Source of the DNA: an uncultured Erysipelotrichaceae bacterium
GTDB lineage: Bacteria; Bacillota_I; Bacilli_A; Erysipelotrichales; Erysipelotrichaceae
DNA: 11,339 bases
Assembly (NCBI GenBank): GCA_937874965.1
Contig: CALNCD010000255.1
Coordinates: 1-11,339 of the forward strand
Direction of reading: 5' to 3'
Below the pieces are notes generated by a model. The model did not search any database. It saw only the letters and a program-made list of their open reading frames with translations, and was not told the origin of the DNA. The position numbers and the translations under genes are program-made. Shown here in pieces: positions 6,930-11,339 of the stretch. Every line of letters begins with the position of its first letter. Position 1 is the stretch's first letter.

Positions 6930-7352
6930 CTAATCCACCATCATTTCAAAGTTAACCGCTGAGCGGGCTAAATGGCACGCGGCCAAGGTTTGACGATCGC
7001 GCAGTTGCTGACCCAAGCCAACCAGAACCTTATCCCAATCGTCGCTCAACGCAAGCTTGGCTTCATAAGCACCATCAATCAGCGCCAATGCCAACGCCAA
7101 TTCAAAGTGATGACCCTTCACCAGACCTAAGCCAGCCTTTCCTTCTACCCGGACCATTGCTTCACTTGCCAGGACTTCACCCAGGTAGCATAACGAATTC
7201 CGGGCACTTTCACGGAGTTTGACCATTACCAGGACTTCTTTCGGCTCAAAGATGATTTCAACTTCATGGCTGTTAATGACCTGGGATGCAAATTCCAGGG
7301 CTTCATGCTGCCCATTTTCAATCAGTATTCGTGTTCGTTCAGTTCGGTTCAT
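6930..7352 (-). CDS. phnG: C-P lyase core subunit PhnG
   Basis: First gene of the phn operon and a structural subunit of the core complex; in E. coli it sits at the periphery next to PhnI. The 140 residues show the family pattern: an N-terminal helix, the GEVLASEAMVRVEGKAGLGLVKG block (58-80) with conserved glycines, a helical stretch LALALALIDGAY, and the C-terminal VNFEMMV (133-139), equivalent to the NFFTMV end of other PhnG proteins. The start ATG 7350-7352 has GGGAG six bases upstream. It lies 99 bp after the regulator gene, and that gap carries its own promoter signals, so transcription most likely begins here. Confidence 0.92.
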   Translation of the reverse strand: MNRTERTRILIENGQHEALEFASQVINSHEVEIIFEPKEVLVMVKLRESARNSLCYLGEVLASEAMVRVEGKAGLGLVKGHHFELALALALIDGAYEAKLALSDDWDKVLVGLGQQLRDRQTLAACHLARSAVNFEMMVD

Positions 7353-7372
7353 AGAGGACTCCCTTCATCAAG

Positions 7373-7427
7373 AGTGTACCTTGGCGCCAAGTGCATCACC
7401 GTTAAGAATCCGTTAACAATCCATTAA
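7373..7427 (-). promoter_or_regulatory. phnG promoter with three 11-bp-spaced Pho-box-like repeats
   Basis: On the minus strand TTAATGG (7421-7427), TTAACGG (7410-7416) and TTAACGG (7399-7405) repeat with an exact 11-bp period, and a -10-like TACACT lies at 7373-7378, 21 bases after the last hexamer. No good -35 box is present, as expected for an activator-dependent promoter. PhoP/PhoB-type response regulators bind direct repeats of TTAACA/CTGTCA type spaced 11 bp on one face of DNA. A phosphate-starvation activator for a phosphonate operon fits. The sixth base is G instead of the Bacillus consensus A. Confidence 0.6.
7380..7391. promoter_or_regulatory. 12-bp palindrome, candidate operator of the GntR regulator
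   Basis: CTTGGCGCCAAG is a perfect 12-bp palindrome between the Pho-box-like repeats and the -10 element of phnG, where a bound repressor would block polymerase. HutC/GntR proteins bind short palindromes and the PhnF-like regulator is encoded next door. The same site is not seen in the regulator's own promoter, so assignment is inference. Confidence 0.4.
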
Positions 7428-7448
7428 AAAAGAAAACATGACGTTTTC
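7426..7448 (-). terminator. Weak intrinsic terminator after the regulator gene
   Basis: On the minus strand GAAAAC and GTTTTC form a 6-bp stem around GTCAT, followed by six T. It lies 3 bp after the regulator stop codon. The A-T-rich stem predicts partial termination, and its T-tract touches the first Pho-box-like repeat of phnG. It supports the regulator and phnG being separate units with possible read-through. Confidence 0.5.
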
Positions 7449-7451
7449 CGG

Positions 7452-8156
7452 TTAAGGGTTGATTTTATACTGAAAGATATCTCCACGATAGATTGATCGG
7501 GTCACTTCCAGAAGCTGAAGTTCCTTGGCATCAATGCACTGACTCTCTAAGACAATCAAAGGAACCAGGTCTGAACAGCAAAGGATTTCCTGTTCACGAG
7601 GACTTGGGTAATCAATGGATAGAAGTGTCTCTTGACTCTTGAACGAAGCATACCCTTTGCTGCGGTAATAGGAAAAAACAGAACGGATTGATGCTCCTTC
7701 GTCAGCAATCTGAGGGAAACGTGTCTGACTCAAATAAGAATAGTGAATGGCTGCAGGCTGATCATCCACAAGCCGCAGCCGGGCTATTTCATAGATGTTG
7801 TCTGTTCCTTGTTCAAGCAACGACGGCCAGTATCCTGCTGTATCCAAACGATGACAGCCAAGATTCACTGTTTCAAGCGGGACCCCGAGCTCCGCCATTT
7901 TCTGGGAAAAACTGACATCGCCGCGCATAACCAATTCAATCTGAGGTTTACGGTACTTGAGGAAATGGCCGATTCCTTGCTGAGACTCGACATACCCCAT
8001 GGATTCCAAGGTTGTATACATCACCCGGATCACTTTGCGGGGAACACCATAAAACAACGACAATTCATTTTCACTGGGTAATTTCTGACGCTCATCAAAT
8101 TCCTTATGGCGAATACGGCCGAGAAAGTGATGGCGTATTTTAAGCTCCTGTGACAT
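7452..8156 (-). CDS. GntR/HutC-family transcriptional regulator, PhnF-like
   Basis: A 234-residue regulator with an N-terminal winged helix (about residues 5-67; LPSENELSLFYGVPRKVIRVMYTTLESMGYVESQQGIGHFL carries the recognition helix and wing) and a C-terminal UTRA ligand-binding domain (about 85-230; typical segments IYEIARLRLVDDQPAAIHYSYL and LLEVTRSIYRGDIFQYKI). PhnF of E. coli and mycobacteria belongs to this family and represses phosphonate genes. The gene stands directly upstream of phnG in the same direction, so local control of the phn operon is the likely role, with a phosphonate or a ribosyl intermediate as possible ligand. The start ATG has GAGGTGA four bases upstream. Its own promoter has a Pho-box-like pair. 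The gene symbol phnF is plausible but not assured from sequence alone. Confidence 0.88.
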   Translation of the reverse strand: MSQELKIRHHFLGRIRHKEFDERQKLPSENELSLFYGVPRKVIRVMYTTLESMGYVESQQGIGHFLKYRKPQIELVMRGDVSFSQKMAELGVPLETVNLGCHRLDTAGYWPSLLEQGTDNIYEIARLRLVDDQPAAIHYSYLSQTRFPQIADEGASIRSVFSYYRSKGYASFKSQETLLSIDYPSPREQEILCCSDLVPLIVLESQCIDAKELQLLEVTRSIYRGDIFQYKINP

Positions 8157-8176
8157 CAGTTCACCTCACTGCTTAG

Positions 8177-8219
8177 ATTGTACACGAGTATTGAATCGAT
8201 TATGTTAGCACTGTGTTAA
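8177..8219 (-). promoter_or_regulatory. Promoter of the GntR regulator with a Pho-box-like pair
   Basis: On the minus strand TTAACA (8214-8219) and CTAACA (8203-8208) repeat 11 bp apart, and a good -10 hexamer TACAAT lies at 8177-8182, 20 bases after the second repeat. No -35 box is apparent. The layout almost copies the phnG promoter (21-base gap), supporting joint activation by a PhoP/PhoB-type regulator. Confidence 0.55.
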
Positions 8220-8285
8220 ATCGGCAGGAACAAGCCTGGACCCCATATGCTTTGATTACGATAACGCAAAGACACCTGAATTCAC

Positions 8286-8310
8286 AAAAAAAGAACTGCC
8301 GAAGCAGTTC
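8286..8310 (-). terminator. Strong intrinsic terminator of the calcium ATPase gene
   Basis: On the minus strand GAACTGC-TTCG-GCAGTTC is a perfect 7-bp stem with a UUCG tetraloop, followed by seven T. The stem begins on the base right after the TAG stop codon (8311-8313). It isolates the ATPase gene from the regulator downstream. Confidence 0.9.
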
Positions 8311-10953
8311 CTAATCCTGACGGTGCCGAAGCACCCATTTGTAAACCTCAACGAAGAGAATAACCGCCAAGGATAATGCGAAGACAATCACCCATTGCGT
8401 TAACGTAAGGGAGACCAGCTGGAAGAATTCCCGCAAGGGCGGGATAAAAACCAGCAGTCCCAGGATAAGCGCAGAGAGAATCATAGCGTACACCAACCAT
8501 TTGTTATGTGCTGTTCTGACGAAAACAGAATCAATGTTGGAACGCTGATTCAATGCATGAAACAGCTGGGAAATAGCCAAGGTGAAGAAGGTCATCGTCA
8601 TGGCTGTATCATGGCCAGAGTTAAGAATTCCGTAACTGTATGCCGCAATTGAAACCGCGGTAATAAACAATCCATGGAGAATCACCCTGAATCCTAAGCC
8701 ATCTGAAAAAAGTGAATTCGTCCGTATCGGTTTCGTTTTCATCATTCTTTTTTCAGCCGGATCAACGCCAAGCGCTATTGCAGGGATGTTATCAGTCACC
8801 AGATTGATCAGCAGGATATGAATCGCGAGAATCGGCTGTTCCCAGCCAAGAATCAATGCCAGCAGAATGGTCAGGATTTCCGCAACATTTCCTGCAACAA
8901 GGAACTGGACGACCTTCTGGATATTACGATAGATACGTCGGCCTTCACGGATGGCTGTTTCAAGTGTCGTGAAATCATCATCCAGCAGAATCACATCAGC
9001 CGCATCTTTTGAAACTTCTGTGCCGCTCCCCATGGCAATGCCGATATCCGCTGCTTTCAAGGAAGGAGAATCATTCACGCCATCTCCCATCATCGCGCTC
9101 ACCTCACCTGTTTCATTCAGTAATTCCACAATCCGCAGTTTCTCTTGCGGTGAAACCCGGGAGAAGACACTGACCTCTTTAAGGATCGGTTTAAGTTCTT
9201 CATCACTAAGTCGCTCCAGATCATCCGAGGTCAGTAAGCGATTCTTATCTGAATAGATGCCAACACTTTTCGCGATTGCCAGTGCTGTCATCGGATGATC
9301 ACCTGTAATCATCACCACCCGTATTCCGGCTTGATGAAAAGCATTCATCGTTGGGATTATTTCTTTCCGGGGAGGATCAATCATTCCGATCAATCCCACA
9401 AAGACAAGATTCGATTCTACTGCCTCATCAGATTCCGCATCATCGTACTCTTTATACGCCATCGCCAGCACCCGAAGGGCTCTTGCGGCCATGTCCCGGG
9501 TCATGGCCAGGATATGTTCACCATCCAGATCAGTCAATTCTCGAATACCAGATGTATCTTGGATAAACCGGGAATTCTCCAAGACCTCTTCACAAGCTCC
9601 CTTTGTCAGAACATACGCTTTCTTTGGAGTAATCTGATAGACGACGCTCATCCGCTTGCGTTCCGAATCAAAGGCAATCTCATCCAGTTTTAAATAGCGA
9701 TCGCGATAATCATCAATATCCGGATGAAAGTCACGGCCAAGCATCAGCAAGGCACCTTCGGTTGGGTCGCCGATTATCGAATTTCCATGGTCTGGATCAA
9801 ACTCTGCATTGTTGCATAAAATCGCGATATCTATCAAGCGATTGTAGATCGGATCATCTACATTAAGATCTGCGACAGAACGGGGGCTCTGCTTAAGAAA
9901 GTCACCGTTCACCGCAACTTCAACTGCCTTCATTTTATTTTCAGTCAACGTCCCTGTCTTGTCAGTGCAGATCACAGTCGCAGAACCTAGCGTTTCAACA
10001 TTCGCCAACCCTTTCACCAGGACCTGTTCCTTTGCCATCCGCTCAACCCCTAAAGCCATGACAATGGTTGCAGTAGCAGGCAGACCTTCGGGAATAATGG
10101 AAATAGACAAGGAAATGGCGGTCATGACCAATGGAATAAGCGCAAATCCCTGAACAACGCCGAGAACAAAGACCAAGACACAGACACCAAGTCCGATCAA
10201 TGTCAAGATCGTTCCTAATTTATTCAATTTGCGAGTCAGCGGGGTAGGTGTTTCTTCCTGGACTGCCAGCGAATCCGCAATCTGTCCGACTTCTGTATTC
10301 ATGCCTCGCTCACAGACAACACCAAATCCATTGCCATTGGTTACGATTGTCGACATGTATGCCATGTTTATCCGATCCCCTAACGGAATAGACTCTCCTG
10401 CTAATGACTCACTGCTTTTCTCAACCGGCAAAGACTCTCCGGTGAGGGATGACTCCTGAATCTCCAGTGAGTTCACTTCCACCAACCGCAGATCTGCACT
10501 GACGATATCCCCTGCCTCAAGATAGACAATATCGCCTTGGACCAGATCCCGCGCCAAGATGATTTTCAGATCATCTTCACGCTTAACCTTTGCATGAGGT
10601 GCACTCATGCCTCTTAAGGCATTCAATGCATCTGTGGCTTTTTTCTCCTGAATCACGCCGATTAAGGCATCCACCACAATAATGACGAGAATAACAAAAG
10701 CCTCAATCCATTCATTCAACAAAGCCGATAGAAGTGCAGCACCCATCAAAATCAAAACCATATGATCAGAAAGCTGATCAAGAATCATTTTGAGAATGCT
10801 TTTGCTCTTCGGCTCAACAAGTTCATTGTAACCGTACCGGGCTAATCGTGAGGATGCCTCATCCTCACTTAAACCCTCCCTACGGGATCGGACAGTGTCT
10901 AACACCTCTTCCGAAGAAGATGTATACCATTGACTATGCTCGGGAATTTCCAC
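8311..10953 (-). CDS. P2A-type (SERCA-like) calcium-transporting ATPase
   Basis: Integral-membrane cation pump of about 880 residues that exports Ca2+ (possibly also Mn2+) at the cost of ATP. Numbering from GTG 10951-10953: actuator motif TGES (171-174), TM4 PEGLP with E289, phosphorylation motif DKTGT (D331), TGDHP (550-554) and hinge GDGVND (623-628). TM5 N689 and E692 and TM6 N717, T720 and D721 match the SERCA calcium ligands N768, E771, N796, T799 and D800, so both calcium sites look present. I chose GTG 10951-10953 because AGAGGTGG lies about 8-9 bases upstream and the protein then begins just before the usual cation-ATPase N domain; the longer TTG start at 10984-10986 would lie inside the leader terminator's U-tract and has no ribosome site. 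The gene is monocistronic, with its own promoter, a structured leader and a strong terminator. Confidence 0.93.
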   Translation of the reverse strand: MEIPEHSQWYTSSSEEVLDTVRSRREGLSEDEASSRLARYGYNELVEPKSKSILKMILDQLSDHMVLILMGAALLSALLNEWIEAFVILVIIVVDALIGVIQEKKATDALNALRGMSAPHAKVKREDDLKIILARDLVQGDIVYLEAGDIVSADLRLVEVNSLEIQESSLTGESLPVEKSSESLAGESIPLGDRINMAYMSTIVTNGNGFGVVCERGMNTEVGQIADSLAVQEETPTPLTRKLNKLGTILTLIGLGVCVLVFVLGVVQGFALIPLVMTAISLSISIIPEGLPATATIVMALGVERMAKEQVLVKGLANVETLGSATVICTDKTGTLTENKMKAVEVAVNGDFLKQSPRSVADLNVDDPIYNRLIDIAILCNNAEFDPDHGNSIIGDPTEGALLMLGRDFHPDIDDYRDRYLKLDEIAFDSERKRMSVVYQITPKKAYVLTKGACEEVLENSRFIQDTSGIRELTDLDGEHILAMTRDMAARALRVLAMAYKEYDDAESDEAVESNLVFVGLIGMIDPPRKEIIPTMNAFHQAGIRVVMITGDHPMTALAIAKSVGIYSDKNRLLTSDDLERLSDEELKPILKEVSVFSRVSPQEKLRIVELLNETGEVSAMMGDGVNDSPSLKAADIGIAMGSGTEVSKDAADVILLDDDFTTLETAIREGRRIYRNIQKVVQFLVAGNVAEILTILLALILGWEQPILAIHILLINLVTDNIPAIALGVDPAEKRMMKTKPIRTNSLFSDGLGFRVILHGLFITAVSIAAYSYGILNSGHDTAMTMTFFTLAISQLFHALNQRSNIDSVFVRTAHNKWLVYAMILSALILGLLVFIPPLREFFQLVSLTLTQWVIVFALSLAVILFVEVYKWVLRHRQD

Positions 10954-10978
10954 TTGGAAAACCACCTCTTTCTCTTTG

Positions 10979-11096
10979 CAAAGCAAAAAGGCTATGAAAA
11001 GTCATAACCGATTTCAATGAATTCTGTGGGTTCATTATCAGGACGCTACTGTCCGGATCCGCTGTTTCTTCTATGGTCCATTACCTCTTTGCTTTG
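10979..11096 (-). promoter_or_regulatory. Structured leader RNA, likely attenuation switch for the calcium ATPase
   Basis: The predicted transcript starts near 11099. Its first bases, CAAAGCAAAGAGG (11084-11096 on the minus strand), can pair with CCTTTTTGCTTTG (10979-10991) over 13 bp with a single G-U. The second strand is the U-tract plus the last two stem bases of the terminator at 10985-11009, so the two structures exclude each other. Inside the long stem, GGAC-AGTAGC-GTCC (4 bp) and AATGAA/TTCATT (6 bp) can form hairpins. This is the arrangement of a riboswitch whose folded form prevents termination. I cannot assign a class: the AGTAGCG string recalls the yybP-ykoY manganese riboswitch that precedes some P-type ATPases, but its position and surroundings do not fit that consensus. 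Confidence 0.55.
10985..11009 (-). terminator. Intrinsic terminator inside the ATPase leader (attenuator)
   Basis: On the minus strand GGTTATGA and TCATAGCC form an 8-bp stem (one G-U) around CTTT, followed by five T. It lies about 30 bp before the ATPase start codon and about 90 nt after the predicted transcript start, so it can act only on the ATPase's own transcript or on read-through from upstream. Confidence 0.7.
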
Positions 11097-11105
11097 ATAC
11101 ATATA

Positions 11106-11134
11106 AGTTTAAGATGAGTATTCATGAATGTCAA
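11106..11134 (-). promoter_or_regulatory. Sigma-A-type promoter of the calcium ATPase transcript
   Basis: A consensus -35 TTGACA (11129-11134) stands 17 bp from a -10-like TAAACT (11106-11111). Transcription should begin around 11097-11101, only a few bases before the 5' strand of the long leader stem. A small inverted repeat, ATTAG/CTAAT (11135-11150), adjoins the -35 box and could be an operator. Confidence 0.65.
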
Positions 11135-11229
11135 ATTAGGAAACTCTAATATTCATCCGGCAAAGAAAATCTGACTCAGAAGTATCTCCACTATTCCCTG
11201 GAACCCAGCGCATACGGTCGGTCATTAAA

Positions 11230-11253
11230 GGCGAAGCACTTAAGCACTTCGCC
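11230..11253 (-). terminator. Terminator hairpin at the end of the permease gene
   Basis: GGCGAAG and CTTCGCC form a perfect 7-bp stem around a 10-base loop that holds the permease TAA stop codon. On the minus strand TTT follows; on the plus strand TGTTTTG follows. It may work in both directions, but only the minus-strand gene is visible here. Confidence 0.6.
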
Positions 11254-11339
11254 TGTTTTGTGATTTATTGATTTTCCGCTCGATCTGACCCAGAATAAAG
11301 TCAATAGCGACAGCCATAAAGGCGGTCGGAAGTGCTCCG
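11240..11339 (-). CDS. ABC transporter permease, C-terminal fragment (possibly OpuC type)
   Basis: Only the last 32 or so codons lie in the window; the gene continues beyond the right edge. The visible residues GALPTAFMAVAIDFILGQIE followed by RKINKSQNRRSA end in a TAA at 11240-11242. A hydrophobic span that begins with G-A-[IL]-P, followed by D-F-x-L-G-x-x-E-R and a basic tail, is the usual end of glycine-betaine/choline (OpuB/OpuC, ProW-like) permeases, which sit in the cytoplasmic membrane. The class is a reading from a short fragment and other ABC permeases are possible. The stop codon lies inside the loop of the gene's terminator. Confidence 0.55.
   Translation of the reverse strand, partial: GALPTAFMAVAIDFILGQIERKINKSQNRRSA

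Noticed and set aside
10954..10986. Longer ATPase start at TTG 10984-10986
   Set aside because: It has no ribosome site and lies in the terminator U-tract and the 3' strand of the long leader stem; GTG at 10951-10953 has a clear GAGGTG site.
11050..11085. 11-codon leader peptide (ATG at 11080-11082) in the ATPase leader
   Set aside because: The GAGG sequence is only about two bases from the ATG, too close for normal initiation, and the codons show no regulatory run of one amino acid.
10979..11096. Assignment of the ATPase leader to the yybP-ykoY manganese riboswitch
   Set aside because: Only the short AGTAGCG string resembles that class. It sits too close to the terminator for the usual two-arm fold and the other conserved segments are not seen, so I left the class open.

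Overview
The window reads as chromosomal DNA of a low-to-mid GC, Gram-positive-type (Firmicutes-like) bacterium. Shine-Dalgarno sites are strong (GGGAGGA, AAGGAG, GAGGTGA), intrinsic terminators are compact, the promoter elements look like sigma-A sites, and the P-type ATPase and GntR regulator are of Firmicutes type. An anaerobic gut lineage such as Erysipelotrichia is only a guess. Every gene I accept is on the minus strand, so biological order runs from high to low coordinates.

Right part (11339 to 8286): the 3' end of an ABC-transporter permease (possibly of the OpuC/glycine-betaine type) ends in a terminator hairpin. It is followed by a promoter, a leader RNA of about 145 nt and an 880-residue P2A (SERCA-like) calcium ATPase with a strong terminator directly after its stop codon. 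The leader contains an intrinsic terminator before the start codon. It also has a 13-bp pairing between the very 5' end of the RNA and the terminator U-tract, the layout of an attenuation switch or riboswitch.

Middle and left (8219 to 12): a GntR/HutC-family (PhnF-like) regulator with its own promoter, then a nine-gene carbon-phosphorus lyase operon in the order phnG-H-I-J-K-M, hexapeptide acyltransferase, phnL, PHP phosphoesterase. Genes overlap or abut within about 11 bp. PhnI, G, H and L would form 5-triphosphoribosyl phosphonate, PhnM would remove pyrophosphate, PhnJ would break the C-P bond, and the PHP enzyme (PhnPP type) would open and dephosphorylate the cyclic ribose phosphate, replacing PhnP and PhnN. 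Both the phnG and regulator promoters carry TTAAC-type direct repeats with an 11-bp period at nearly the same distance from the -10 box, which looks like PhoP/PhoB control by phosphate starvation. A 12-bp palindrome in the phnG promoter is a candidate GntR operator. No phosphonate transporter genes are visible.

The most striking observation is that the PhnJ here is full length and well conserved but lacks three of the four cysteines that define the family. Aligned without gaps to E. coli PhnJ (recalled from memory), C244, C266 and C272 are replaced by Ser, Thr and Leu; C272 is the catalytic thiyl residue and the others hold the radical-SAM cluster. PhnK in the same operon instead carries a CxxC...CxxC insert. 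The last operon gene (PHP) contains a one-base frameshift, and a possible small membrane-protein gene after it also seems split. The operon may therefore be decaying, may contain sequence errors, or may do chemistry other than standard C-P cleavage.
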